Part shown: positions 16,036-26,084 of the stretch, piece after piece | How positions within the stretch are numbered: the stretch's first letter is position 1 | How the letters are laid out: every line of letters starts with the position of its first letter | NCBI GenBank assembly: GCA_903934135.1 | Contig: CAIZMQ010000025.1 | Coordinates: 1-47,838, forward strand | From: an uncultured Verrucomicrobiota bacterium | GTDB lineage: Bacteria > Verrucomicrobiota > Verrucomicrobiia > Chthoniobacterales > JACTMZ01 | DNA: 47,838 nt | Direction of reading: 5' to 3' | Made by a program: the position numbers and the translations under genes | Notes under the pieces: generated by a model | What the model saw: only the letters and a program-made list of their open reading frames with translations | Databases searched by the model: none | What the model was told of the DNA's origin: nothing

Positions 16036-17004
16036 ATGATCGCCTACTGGGTGCATAATTGGGATCCGTTTGCCGTGCAGTTCGGCGGTGGATTCGGGGT
16101 GAGGTGGTACGGGTTGGCTTACTTGGCAGCGTTTGCCGCGTCATTTTTCCTCTACCGTTATCTGGCGCAGCGCGGATTTGCGGTCATCCCGGCCGACAAG
16201 GTCGGTGATTTCATCACGGGGTGCGCCGTGTTCGGGGTGCTGATCGGCGGGCGCTTGGGCTATGTTTTGTTTTATGATTTCGGCGCGTTCGTGCGGGAAC
16301 CGCTGATGTTTTTCCGGGTGTGGGAGGGCGGGATGTCGGCGCACGGGGGCATTCTCGGGGTTGCGGTCTACACCCTGTGGTATGCGTGGCGCCACAAAGT
16401 GAATTGGCCGGGATTGGGGGATAATCTCGTGGTCGGCGCGGCCCTCGGAATTTTCTTCGGACGGCTGGCCAATTTCGTCAACGGAGAGCTCTACGGCCGT
16501 CCGACCGGGGTGGCGTGGGCGGTGAAATTCCCCAAGGAGCTTTACGAGGCCCCGGTGGAAACCCAGCGCGAGGTGCTGGCCGCGGTGCAGGAAAGGTTTG
16601 CCGCACCGGTCGGGTTGGAAGAGGTGGTGGCTGCGGTGCCGGGGTCGGCCGAAGTCACGGTACTGCTGGGACAATTTCTCGCCCCGCGGCATCCGTCGCA
16701 AATTTACGAGGCACTGCTTGAGGGGTTGTTGCTTTTTGTCCTGTTGTGGATGGTGCGGATCAAGGTGCGGGTGCCCAACGGGGTGGTCACAGGGTTGTTT
16801 TTCGTGGGTTATGCCCTGACGCGGGGCCTGGCCGAAAGTTTCCGCTTTCCGGATTCGGGCTATGTTGGATTTTTAACCACAGGTCAATTTCTCTCGATTT
16901 TTCTGCTCTTAATCGGCGCGGGGTTTTTGCTCGCGGCATGGCGGCGGCCGGTTTATCCACCGGCTTGGGCGGGCCAAGGGCGCCATTCCGTCAGTGTTCA
17001 GTAG
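16036..17004 (+). CDS. lgt: Prolipoprotein diacylglyceryl transferase
   Basis: Lgt moves a diacylglyceryl group from phosphatidylglycerol to the lipobox cysteine of prolipoproteins in the inner membrane. The 322-residue product has about seven helices and the hallmark segments VRWYGLAYL (about 22-30), EGGMSAHGGILG (about 97-108, with the catalytic-loop histidine) and the signature FGRLANFVNGELYGRPT (about 142-158; canonical GRxGN, here GRLAN). HPSQIYEALLEG is near 225. An insertion of roughly 45 residues between the signature and HPSQ is plausible for this phylum. The last residues (SVSVQ) are encoded by a heptamer-repeat unit, so the C terminus may have been reset by the repeat. Confidence 0.95.
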   Translation: MIAYWVHNWDPFAVQFGGGFGVRWYGLAYLAAFAASFFLYRYLAQRGFAVIPADKVGDFITGCAVFGVLIGGRLGYVLFYDFGAFVREPLMFFRVWEGGMSAHGGILGVAVYTLWYAWRHKVNWPGLGDNLVVGAALGIFFGRLANFVNGELYGRPTGVAWAVKFPKELYEAPVETQREVLAAVQERFAAPVGLEEVVAAVPGSAEVTVLLGQFLAPRHPSQIYEALLEGLLLFVLLWMVRIKVRVPNGVVTGLFFVGYALTRGLAESFRFPDSGYVGFLTTGQFLSIFLLLIGAGFLLAAWRRPVYPPAWAGQGRHSVSVQ

Positions 17005-17006
17005 CT
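16993..17006. repeat. Heptamer units overlapping the lgt stop codon
   Basis: AGTGTTC (16993-16999) and AGTAGCT (17000-17006) are in the 7-bp phase of the RGTKTTC family; the second supplies the lgt stop codon. With only two units, chance cannot be excluded. Confidence 0.4.
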
Positions 17007-17076
17007 TTCCTTGGTCAAAAATCGCCATAATCCAACCCCGCGACCGTGTGCGGTGCATGGTTGGCAAGATCAGCAG

Positions 17077-17131
17077 CGGTTGTTTTTGCTCGACCGAGGT
17101 TTTGGCACGTTTTGTGCTCCAATAACAACCG
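17077..17131. promoter_or_regulatory. Inverted repeat bracketing the glnN sigma-54 promoter
   Basis: CGGTTGTT (17077-17084) and AACAACCG (17124-17131) are perfect 8-bp complements centred on the -24 box. The match extends to 11 bp with one mismatch. This could be an operator for a repressor or activator, or an RNA hairpin element; no known consensus is recognised. Confidence 0.45.
17103..17118 (+). promoter_or_regulatory. Sigma-54 (-24/-12) promoter of glutamine synthetase III
   Basis: TGGCACGTTTTGTGCT matches the sigma-54 consensus TGGCACGNNNNTTGCW at all but one fixed position, with GG and GC at the required spacing. Transcription would start near 17129, giving an 80-nt leader before the ATG at 17210. 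The leader carries a small CTGAAA/TTTCAG inverted repeat (17163-17178). Confidence 0.82.
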
Positions 17132-17209
17132 TCGACTTTCTGCTTTGGCCCCGGGGCTAATGCTGAAAGTCTTTTCAGTCCTTCAACCCAAAGAATCCAT
17201 CATCAAACT

Positions 17210-19363
<2,154 letters not shown>

Positions 19364-19391
19364 GAAAGTTTAGCCAAACTCAAAACAAGCA

Positions 19392-19430
19392 CGCCGCCGG
19401 GTTGATGATACCCGGCGGCGTTGTTTTTTT
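19392..19430 (+). terminator. Rho-independent terminator of glnN
   Basis: Perfect 10-bp arms CGCCGCCGGG (19392-19401) and CCCGGCGGCG (19411-19420) around a 9-nt loop, followed by TTGTTTTTTT. It lies about 30 bp after the glnN stop. Confidence 0.92.
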
Positions 19431-19493
19431 TGGTGGCGGGGTTGTCTCCCGAAAGCAGGGAGGGTGCGATGTCTGCGCCGCGCGCCCCCGTCC

Positions 19494-20129
19494 TTACGGC
19501 TCGATCGGTCGCCCCGCGTCTTTCGGTTTGCGGAAGAGGGCGATCATCACGCCTTGGATGACAAGCTCGCGGGCGGGAATGAGGTCCGGATACCCGGGAT
19601 GCTCCGCGCGGAGGAAGGGGCGGCGGTTTTTGACGAGGTAGCGCTTCAGGGTGGTTTCGCCGTCGATGAGGGCGGCGACGATGTTGCCGTGGTTCGGTTC
19701 CCGTAGTTCGAGCACGACGAGGTCGCCGTCGAGGATGTGGGCGCCGGTCATGGAATCGCCGCGCACGCGCACGGCAAAGGTGCGGGCGGTGCGGCGGATG
19801 TCGAGCGAGTCGAGGTCGGCATAGACGCAGCCATCGGGCTGTTGCTCGCGCGTGTCGGCAAAACCGGCCGGGATGTCTCCGTAGATCGGGATGGCGGCCA
19901 CTTCTTTGCAGTGGTCGCCGGTCACCCGCAAGGCGCGGGCCGTCCCGGGATGGCGGTACAGCAATTTTTTGCGCTCGAGGGCGCGGAGGTGCGAGGCGGC
20001 GGCGTTCGGGCTGGCGAACCCGAAATGTTTCTGGATTTCGCGCACCGTGGGTGGCAGTCCCTGCTGCGCGCGGTGGCGGCGGACGTAGTCCAAGATCTGC
20101 TCCTGGCGCTTGGTAGGAATGCTGGACAT
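19494..20129 (-). CDS. lexA: LexA repressor, SOS regulator
   Basis: LexA represses DNA-damage genes and cleaves itself when RecA filaments form. The 211-residue product has the winged-helix DNA-binding domain (about 1-68; recognition region REIQKHFGFASPNAAASHLRAL), the scissile A88-G89 in DIPAGF, and the catalytic dyad S126 (RGDSM) with K162 (TLKRYL). All are intact, so autocleavage should work. It is transcribed alone, toward the glnN terminator. The region upstream has a TATAAT-like -10 so close to the ATG that the mRNA may lack a leader. I do not find the TGTTC-N4-GAACA palindrome reported for Verrucomicrobia in the first 90 bp upstream. Confidence 0.96.
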   Translation of the reverse strand: MSSIPTKRQEQILDYVRRHRAQQGLPPTVREIQKHFGFASPNAAASHLRALERKKLLYRHPGTARALRVTGDHCKEVAAIPIYGDIPAGFADTREQQPDGCVYADLDSLDIRRTARTFAVRVRGDSMTGAHILDGDLVVLELREPNHGNIVAALIDGETTLKRYLVKNRRPFLRAEHPGYPDLIPARELVIQGVMIALFRKPKDAGRPIEP

Positions 20130-20138
20130 TTGTGCAGT

Positions 20139-20144
20139 ATTATA
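20139..20144 (-). promoter_or_regulatory. Possible -10 box of lexA
   Basis: On the minus strand TATAAT ends 9 bp before the lexA ATG. A TTGACC hexamer lies 14 bp upstream of it, which is short for a -35. If used, transcription would begin 2-3 nt before the start codon, i.e. near-leaderless. No ribosome-binding site is visible. Confidence 0.4.
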
Positions 20145-20215
20145 GGGACACGAAAGGAGGTCAAGCGCAGGGGGAAGGCGGCGCCCCGCCGGGAAGGCCA
20201 GAGAGGCGCGGGGAG

Positions 20216-20500
20216 TCAGGCTGGGCGCGGGGTGGTGCCGGAGAGCAGTTGCTTCCGCCGCCGCTTGGCCTCTTTGCGCTCTTTTTTCAATTGTGTGTAG
20301 AGGTGGTCGCGCTGCTCGGCGGTGAGATTGGCCAAGACTTCCGGATCGCCGGCTTGCTCGAAGTCGACCGAAGTCACGGCGACCGGCCGAAGCCCGACGA
20401 TGCGACTGCCGCAGATGATGCCGATATTGTCTCCCGCCACAGCCTCCTTGAGGTAGGCACCGAGGTGTTTTTTGGCTTCGGTGATGGTGACGGTCTTCAT
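20216..20500 (-). CDS. Phd/YefM-like antitoxin-type protein without a visible toxin
   Basis: The 94-residue product starts with MKTVTITEAKKHLGAYLKEAVAGDNIGI, the Phd/YefM N-terminal DNA-binding fold (T-I-x-E-A-K-x-x-L spacing), followed by RIVGLRPV. The C-terminal half (about 50-94) is charged and helical (TAEQRDHLYTQLKKERKEAK). Such proteins usually repress their own operon and neutralise a Doc, YoeB or VapC-type toxin. Here no toxin gene is adjacent: the upstream gene is a DUF6132-like membrane micro-protein whose stop overlaps this start (ATGA), and lexA follows. It could be a solitary regulator. The start at 20500 gives the canonical N terminus. Confidence 0.8.
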   Translation of the reverse strand: MKTVTITEAKKHLGAYLKEAVAGDNIGIICGSRIVGLRPVAVTSVDFEQAGDPEVLANLTAEQRDHLYTQLKKERKEAKRRRKQLLSGTTPRPA

Positions 20501-20670
20501 CGCTGTATCGGGGAGGGCCAGGTAACCAGGACGCCGAACAAGGCCCCGAAAAGTGCTCCGCGCCACCATGTGGCGGTGAGCGGGCAGGTGCCGGAAGTGC
20601 ATTGCCCGAAATAGCCCAGCGCGGAGCCGATCGCCGCGCCGATGAGGATGGGCAGGATAAAGCGGGTCAT
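20497..20670 (-). CDS. DUF6132-type small membrane protein (57 residues)
   Basis: This short gene reads MTRFILPILIGAAIGSALGY, then FGQCTSGTCPLTATWWRG, then ALFGALFGVLVTWPSPIQR. It has two glycine-rich (GxxxG) helices flanking a C-x4-C-P segment, the layout of DUF6132 proteins (helix, CxSGxCP(I/L)T, helix). The function of the family is unknown; the two cysteines could bind metal or be redox active. Its TGA overlaps the ATG of the Phd-like gene, so the two are coupled. Upstream sequence to 20733 is a short divergent promoter region. Confidence 0.75.
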   Translation of the reverse strand: MTRFILPILIGAAIGSALGYFGQCTSGTCPLTATWWRGALFGALFGVLVTWPSPIQR

Positions 20671-20732
20671 GATTTGAATTTAACCAGCAACGGCGGATTG
20701 CAAAGGGAAAGCGGACCAGTTCTTCTTGGGCC

Positions 20733-21314
20733 GTGACCAAAGCCTTGGCCCTGCAATCGAAAGGAAGGCATCCACTCCATATCCTGTGGGAGTCGGAGGT
20801 TTGGCCCGGCGGGGCGGACGAGACCGTTTTGCCCGGCGGCCTCCGTGAGCGGGTGCTCTCCGGCTTGCCGCGCATGGAGCGTTCCGACCGGGCATGGAGC
20901 ACGATCGGACTGCGTTCCGACAGCGTTTTGCAGGAAATTTTCCACACCGAAGAAAAGCTCACGCCGGCCGATGTGCCGCGGTTGTGTTGCGGTCTGCCGG
21001 GGATCGAGGGCTGTTTGTTGTCGCGTCGCCGCGAGGTTCTTGCCGCATGGAGCATGCCACTCGATCTCAAGCAGGCGGAGCTGCTCGAGGCCGCTTCGGG
21101 CGCGATGGACCGGGCGGCCGATGCCGGCGGGGCCGGCTGGGGTGAGCCGCGCGGAATCACCCTGCATCTCGAGGTCGGCAATGCCAGCCTCTTGCGCAGC
21201 GATGCGTTGCAGCTCCTCGTTCTGCACGAAAAGCGCGGCTTTGCGCCCGGGGTGCGGGAAAAATTGACCATGGCACTCGGGGCTGTGGCGCGGTCTTTGC
21301 GGGCCGGGGCTTAG
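20733..21314 (+). CDS. Hypothetical protein with a Roadblock/LC7-like C-terminal half
   Basis: I do not recognise a named gene. The 193-residue frame from a GTG at 20733 has an unconserved-looking N terminus. From about residue 80 it has a pattern like Roadblock/LC7 domains: LPGIEGCLLSRRREVLAAW, an amphipathic helix (LDLKQAELLEAASGAMDRAA), GITLHLEVGNASLLRSDALQ, and LLVLHEKRGFAPGVREKL. Such domains dimerise and often pair with small GTPases or gliding-motility systems; no partner is visible here. An in-frame ATG at 20874 is an alternative start that would still include the domain. Long antisense frames exist but lack protein-like features. Confidence 0.5.
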   Translation: MTKALALQSKGRHPLHILWESEVWPGGADETVLPGGLRERVLSGLPRMERSDRAWSTIGLRSDSVLQEIFHTEEKLTPADVPRLCCGLPGIEGCLLSRRREVLAAWSMPLDLKQAELLEAASGAMDRAADAGGAGWGEPRGITLHLEVGNASLLRSDALQLLVLHEKRGFAPGVREKLTMALGAVARSLRAGA

Positions 21315-21380
21315 AAGCGGGCTTTGAGCCCTGGCGAATTTGCCTTTTGTCGTGGGTTCGCGGTTGGCAAGGTCGGATCG

Positions 21381-21908
21381 ATGAAGAAAGTTCTCTTGAT
21401 CGCGCTTCTTGCCGCAGGAGCCTACTTCGGTTGGGAGTATTTTTTGGCGCCGGAACCCGAAGCCAGTCCGGTTACCCGGTTGTCGCAATTTATCGATGCG
21501 CACATGGACGAATTGCTCGGACCTCTTCCTCTCGAGACACAGGGCCAGATCCCGTTCCCTGCGCCAAACCAGCAAATCCGCACCTTGCGGGAAGGTCTCC
21601 GTGATAAGCAGCGCGGTGCCGCCAAAGATCAAAAACGCCTTTACGAGTCGGCCGCTCTCTTGTGTGACGATCTGCTGCGTGCCGGTGAGGAAAGAAACCG
21701 GCACATCGGCCGGATCAACGATACCCGCGCCAAGTCGGATTCTTCCCCGCTGGCCACGGATCCCGAGAAGCACCGCCTTGAACGATTGGCCTTCTTCGAA
21801 AACGGCATTGCTCTGTCCTGGCAGGAGGCAAGCAGGAAACTGCGGGCGGGGATTGACCGGCGCTACGGACAGGTTCGGGAGTTGGAGAGAAAATTGACGA
21901 GGGAATAA
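21381..21908 (+). CDS. Hypothetical membrane-anchored or secreted protein with helical tail
   Basis: Not recognised. The 175-residue product starts with MKKVLLIALLAAGAYFGWEY, an N-terminal signal or anchor helix, followed by a proline-containing linker and a highly charged helical region (about 70-175, e.g. REGLRDKQRGAAKDQKRLYE) that may form a coiled coil. The ATG at 21381 is chosen because it places the hydrophobic helix at the N terminus; the frame is open further upstream. It follows the Roadblock-like gene by 66 bp on the same strand, so the two may share a transcript. Confidence 0.6.
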   Translation: MKKVLLIALLAAGAYFGWEYFLAPEPEASPVTRLSQFIDAHMDELLGPLPLETQGQIPFPAPNQQIRTLREGLRDKQRGAAKDQKRLYESAALLCDDLLRAGEERNRHIGRINDTRAKSDSSPLATDPEKHRLERLAFFENGIALSWQEASRKLRAGIDRRYGQVRELERKLTRE

Positions 21909-21955
21909 AAGCCCCCAGTCCGGACCAGGTGCGGCAAGACTTTGCGGAACGTCCC

Positions 21956-22360
21956 TTACTGAAACCACTCTGGCGGCAAGCGTTCTGCTTTGGCTCCGGG
22001 CATGCGAATGAGGGCGAGGGTCTGCCGGCAGTCGGCGAGGATGGTTCCGTCCTCCGGCCGGACAACCTCGAAATGCACGTCGAAGCGGACGCGGGCCAGT
22101 TGGCAGACCCCGCCGCGGACAAGCAGGCGTTCGCCGAGTTTGCCCGGCGAGAGGTAATCGATTTCGGTGCGCAGGACGACCGGATAGAGGCCGGTCTCGA
22201 CCATCTGGCGCAGGGGCATGCCCATTTTTTCAGCCATGATGGTGCGCGCTTCCTCGATAAAGCGCAGGTAAGCGAGGTTGTGCACGACGGCGGCGCAGTC
22301 CGTGTCGTAGAACATTACGGTGACCTCGTGCTCGATGCGGGGAAGGTTAGAAAGTGGCAT
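21956..22360 (-). CDS. Acyl-CoA thioesterase, YbgC/4-hydroxybenzoyl-CoA thioesterase family
   Basis: The 134-residue hotdog-fold protein has the family active-site block FYDTDCAAVVHNLAYLRFIEEAR (shown in part: YDTDCAAVVHN), where the first aspartate is catalytic. It is followed by a long helix and strands ending with ADCRQTLALI. YbgC-like enzymes hydrolyse short- or medium-chain acyl-CoAs and in many Gram-negatives are tied to the Tol-Pal locus; in others similar proteins act in menaquinone or fatty-acid metabolism. Nothing nearby decides between these. The ATG at 22360 gives the usual N terminus (MPLSNLPRIEHEVTVMF). Confidence 0.87.
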   Translation of the reverse strand: MPLSNLPRIEHEVTVMFYDTDCAAVVHNLAYLRFIEEARTIMAEKMGMPLRQMVETGLYPVVLRTEIDYLSPGKLGERLLVRGGVCQLARVRFDVHFEVVRPEDGTILADCRQTLALIRMPGAKAERLPPEWFQ

Positions 22361-22435
22361 TTTGAAAGTCTGACGGCGGGGCCGGCCCGGCGCCAAAGCA
22401 AAATTTCTGAGAATTCCATTTGCACGCGGGGGCAG

Positions 22436-24394
22436 ATGGCCGTATTAGCGCGCTCGCAAATGAAAGAATGGGACATCTCCTCCGCACTGGCGCTTTACAA
22501 TGTGGAGCGCTGGGGCGCGCCTTATTTCTCGGTCAATGACCGAGGACACGTTTCGGTGCGCCCCTGCGGCGAGCCTCGCTGCGAGGTGGACATGATGGAG
22601 CTTGTCGCCGAGGCGCGCTCTCGCGGTCTGTCTTTTCCGGTGACTCTGCGCTTCCAGGATCTGCTGCGCCACCGCGTTGAAACGGTCAACAAAGCCTTCG
22701 CCGAAGCCATTGCGGGCTCCGGCTACGCCAACGTTTACCGGGGTGTTTTTCCGATCAAAGTCAACCAGCTGCGCGAGGTGGTCGAAGAGATTGTCGATGC
22801 GGGCGAGCCGTTTCACTTCGGCCTCGAGGCCGGCAGCAAGCCGGAGTTGCTCGCCGCGCTTTCCGTGCACACCGACCCGGAAAGCCTCATCATTTGCAAC
22901 GGTTATAAGGACGCGGACTACATCCGCAATGCCATGCTCGGGCGCACGCTGGGCAAACGCCTCGTCATGGTGGTGGAAAAAATCGAGGAGCTTACACAGG
23001 TCCTCGCCATCGCCAAACAGATGGGGGTCGAGCCATGGATCGGCGTCCGCGTCCGGCTCGCGACCAAAGGCTCCGGGAAATGGGCGACGAGCGGCGGTGA
23101 GGACGCCAAGTTCGGTCTTTCCACCGCGGAACTTGTCCAGGCCAGTGAACTGCTCCGGCGCGAAGGCATGGCCCATTGCCTCAAGCTGGTGCATTTTCAC
23201 GTCGGATCGCAGATTACCGATATCGGTACGATCAAGCGCGCGGTGCGCGAGGCCGCCCGTTTCTACGCCAAGTTGCACAAGCTCGGCCACGAGCTCGGCT
23301 ACCTCGATGTGGGTGGGGGCCTCGGCATCGATTACGACGGGTCGCGCACGACCTTCGACAGCTCGGTCAATTACACCTTGCACGAGTACGCCCGTGACGT
23401 GGTCGGTGCGGTGCAGGAAGTCTGCGACGAGGAAAAAGTGGCCCATCCGATCCTGGTTAGCGAGAGCGGCCGCGCCATTGCCGCTCACCATTCCGTCCTC
23501 ATCGTCGAGGCGTTCGGGACGATCGAAAAAGTTTCCCGCGGACCGGAAGTGAAATCGGCCGGAGGTGATCCCTCCATCGTTCAGGATATCCTGGAGATTT
23601 ACGCTTCGCTCGGCAGCAAACACCGGCTGGAAAGCCTGCATGACGCGCAGGAGATCCGGGAGAAGGCCGATTCGATGTTCGCTCTTGGGTTGCTCGACCT
23701 TCCGGCCAAAGCGAAGATCGAAACTGTCTACTGGCGCATCGCGGCCAAGGTGGTCGAACTTTTCCGCGATGTGCGTTACGTGCCGGAGGAAGTGAAGGAC
23801 CTCGAGGTTTCCCTCAGCGACCAGGTGCTCTGCAATTTTTCCGTCTTCCAGTCCCTCCTCGACCACTGGGCGCTGGGACAACTTTTTCCGGTCATGCCCC
23901 TGCACCGCCTCGACGAGGCGCCGGACCGCCAGGCCACGCTGGTGGACATCACCTGCGATTCAGACGGCAAGGTTTCGCGCTTCATCGATTTGCAGGACGT
24001 GAAGCCGACGCTCCCGCTGCATCGCGTGGAGGAGGGCAAGCCCTACTACATCGGGTTTTTCCTCGCCGGTGCCTATCAGGACATCATGGGAGACATGCAC
24101 AACCTCTTCGGTCGCGTCAACGAGATGCATATCTTTTTGGACGAGGACGAGGAGAGCGGCTACTACGTCGAGGAAATCATCGGCGGCAACACGATCGGCA
24201 ATGTGTTGGCCCTCACCCAATGGGAAAAAAGCGAATTGGCCCGCCGGATGAAAGTCCAAGTGGATGCCGCCATCAAACAAGACCGTCTCAAGCCGAACGA
24301 GGGTATGCGTCTTCTCGACGAGTATGCCAGGGCGCTTGACGGATATACCTATCTGAACTGTTTTTCCGGTTCTTCCCCCGGGGTCAAATCCTAA
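22436..24394 (+). CDS. speA: Biosynthetic arginine decarboxylase
   Basis: SpeA converts arginine to agmatine, the entry to putrescine and spermidine. The 652-residue product has the length and order of the fold-III PLP family: the Schiff-base lysine K108 in VFPIKVNQ, the glycine-rich LDVGGGLGIDYDGS phosphate loop (about 295-308), ESGRAIAAHHSVLI, and the C-terminal QDIMGDMHNLFG and substrate-site region. The start ATG 22436 has a GGGGGC stretch just upstream. The frame is open to 21929, but that part is antisense to the thioesterase. No speB or agmatine deiminase is nearby, so the rest of the pathway must lie elsewhere. Confidence 0.95.
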   Translation: MAVLARSQMKEWDISSALALYNVERWGAPYFSVNDRGHVSVRPCGEPRCEVDMMELVAEARSRGLSFPVTLRFQDLLRHRVETVNKAFAEAIAGSGYANVYRGVFPIKVNQLREVVEEIVDAGEPFHFGLEAGSKPELLAALSVHTDPESLIICNGYKDADYIRNAMLGRTLGKRLVMVVEKIEELTQVLAIAKQMGVEPWIGVRVRLATKGSGKWATSGGEDAKFGLSTAELVQASELLRREGMAHCLKLVHFHVGSQITDIGTIKRAVREAARFYAKLHKLGHELGYLDVGGGLGIDYDGSRTTFDSSVNYTLHEYARDVVGAVQEVCDEEKVAHPILVSESGRAIAAHHSVLIVEAFGTIEKVSRGPEVKSAGGDPSIVQDILEIYASLGSKHRLESLHDAQEIREKADSMFALGLLDLPAKAKIETVYWRIAAKVVELFRDVRYVPEEVKDLEVSLSDQVLCNFSVFQSLLDHWALGQLFPVMPLHRLDEAPDRQATLVDITCDSDGKVSRFIDLQDVKPTLPLHRVEEGKPYYIGFFLAGAYQDIMGDMHNLFGRVNEMHIFLDEDEESGYYVEEIIGGNTIGNVLALTQWEKSELARRMKVQVDAAIKQDRLKPNEGMRLLDEYARALDGYTYLNCFSGSSPGVKS

Positions 24395-24416
24395 GATCAG
24401 CCGCGGTTTCCGGGCA

Positions 24417-26051
24417 CTACCTTTTCGCGTCGGGGCGGTTTTCCCGGTCAAACCAGGCGAACGGCACCGCGCCGTGGGAAAGGAGTTGGTCGTTGAAGTT
24501 GCGCAGGGAGTCGTGCTGCGCGGCGAAGAGTGAGGCCACTTTCTCGCGTCCCAGAAGGTAACTCATGGGAACGGTGGGGGCGGAAGTATACCAATTCACG
24601 TCGGCAGCGGCGCGCGCCCTGGTGAAGCCGACATTTGTCACCAGGTGGCGGGTCGCTGCGGCATGGGTCATTCCGCCGGTGTGCAATCCGATATCGACGA
24701 TAATCCGGTGGGCGCGCCAGAGGGCGTCATGCAATTGGATGAGCCTGGCGTGCGGGGCGCGGTAGATTTTCTGGTCGATGCAGAGCTTTTCGCACCAGAG
24801 CGTCCAGCCCTCGTAAAAAATGGCGTGCGAAAACATGCGCCGCAGCCGGCTCGGATGACCGTTCTGCACGACGAATTGGAGGTGGTGCCCGGGATAAGCC
24901 TCGTGGGCGCAGGTCAACTCGAGTCCGAAATGCTGTGCTATTTCGGCCCGCCGTTCCGTTTCGCTTTTCGCATGTTTGGAAAGATCATTGACCCAGAAAA
25001 TGCCCGTCTGGTCGGCATCGAACGGTCCTGGGGCGCTATAAGCCGCGGTGGGGAATTGCTCGCGGAGAAAATCGGGGACGGGAAGGACTTTCAGCTTTTC
25101 GCCGCGGGGCAAACCGACCAACCCCGCGGTGGCCGGATGCTTTTTGATCGCTTCGGTGACGGTGCGGTATTCGGCGAGCAGGTCGCCGGCCGACGGCGTC
25201 CATTCGTCGCGCAGGCGCCCGAGGATTTCATCGGCGGGCCGGCGTCCGAACTTGGCCGCTTCGCGACGCAGTTCGTCCGAAACCGTGGCGACCAGCCGGC
25301 GGCCTTCGGCTAGCAACTCGGCCGCGCTGGCATCGGTTCCCATGCGCTCGCGCAGGAGAAACTCGAAGTTGGCGCGTCCGACGGAAAAGCCGTTGGCCGG
25401 TCCGGTCCGGATTTTTTGCAAATGCCGCGCATAGGCACGGAAGGCGCTGGCCGCGGCGGTAAAAAGTCGTTTGGCCCGCGCAGGTGATTCCGCCAACGGT
25501 ATGATTTGCGCGGCAGCCTGCTCGAGGAAAGTGGCGGCGTGCGTGCTTGAGCGCACGGCCAGCTTGGTCCAGAGCGGCACCGGACGCCGCAGGCAGGCGC
25601 GACCCTCGTCGAGAAAACGCGGAATGCCGGCCACCAGCGAAAGGATGTCGGGCGTGACCGCACGCAGGTCCTCCGCGTGGCGCACGAGGAAGTGGAAGAC
25701 GGCATTGACCGCGGTGCTGCTGTGCGTCTGCGGGTCGATCTGCCAGCGCGGATGGTCGCGTGTGAAAAACAAGCCGGTACGGAGGAAAGCGAGGAAAGCA
25801 CGGCGGTCGGTCCAATCGTCGCCTTCGCCCGGCGGAAGGTCTTCGATCAAGGGGAGGGTCTGCTCGAAGAGACGGATGCGGTCGCGGTGCGATCCGGGAT
25901 CGTTCGGACCGAGTTTCCCGCGGTATTGGACAAGTCCGAGTTCGGCGGCTTCCTGCGGGGCAAGCTTCCATGCAGCGCGGAAATATGTTTCCGCCGCGGC
26001 ATGGAGTTGACGGGCGCGGCTGTGGGGCGGCGGATGGAAGAGAACCGGCAT
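24417..26051 (-). CDS. DUF885 family zinc-peptidase-like protein
   Basis: The product of about 544 residues matches the DUF885 family: an N-terminal helical part and a C-terminal gluzincin-like core with CAHEAYPGHHLQF (HExxxH-type), a downstream GWTLWCEKL in which the glutamate would be the third ligand, and GREKVASLFAAQH near the end. Family members are predicted metallo-carboxypeptidase-like enzymes, mostly uncharacterised. There is no signal peptide from the chosen ATG 26051 (MPVLFHPPPHSR), so it may be cytosolic. It lies 33 bp downstream of the secreted hypothetical gene and may be co-transcribed with it. Confidence 0.85.
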   Translation of the reverse strand: MPVLFHPPPHSRARQLHAAAETYFRAAWKLAPQEAAELGLVQYRGKLGPNDPGSHRDRIRLFEQTLPLIEDLPPGEGDDWTDRRAFLAFLRTGLFFTRDHPRWQIDPQTHSSTAVNAVFHFLVRHAEDLRAVTPDILSLVAGIPRFLDEGRACLRRPVPLWTKLAVRSSTHAATFLEQAAAQIIPLAESPARAKRLFTAAASAFRAYARHLQKIRTGPANGFSVGRANFEFLLRERMGTDASAAELLAEGRRLVATVSDELRREAAKFGRRPADEILGRLRDEWTPSAGDLLAEYRTVTEAIKKHPATAGLVGLPRGEKLKVLPVPDFLREQFPTAAYSAPGPFDADQTGIFWVNDLSKHAKSETERRAEIAQHFGLELTCAHEAYPGHHLQFVVQNGHPSRLRRMFSHAIFYEGWTLWCEKLCIDQKIYRAPHARLIQLHDALWRAHRIIVDIGLHTGGMTHAAATRHLVTNVGFTRARAAADVNWYTSAPTVPMSYLLGREKVASLFAAQHDSLRNFNDQLLSHGAVPFAWFDRENRPDAKR

Positions 26052-26084
26052 GGGTTGGCGCGCCACAGAGTGTCGCGGCGGCAC

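Noticed and set aside
20497-20500. Idea that the Phd-like gene and lexA form a stress operon
   Set aside because: lexA has its own promoter-like box and an 86-bp gap separates them; no evidence for co-transcription.
20667-21968. Minus-strand open frame of 433 codons
   Set aside because: It would cover two plus-strand genes with better protein character and overlaps the DUF6132 gene.
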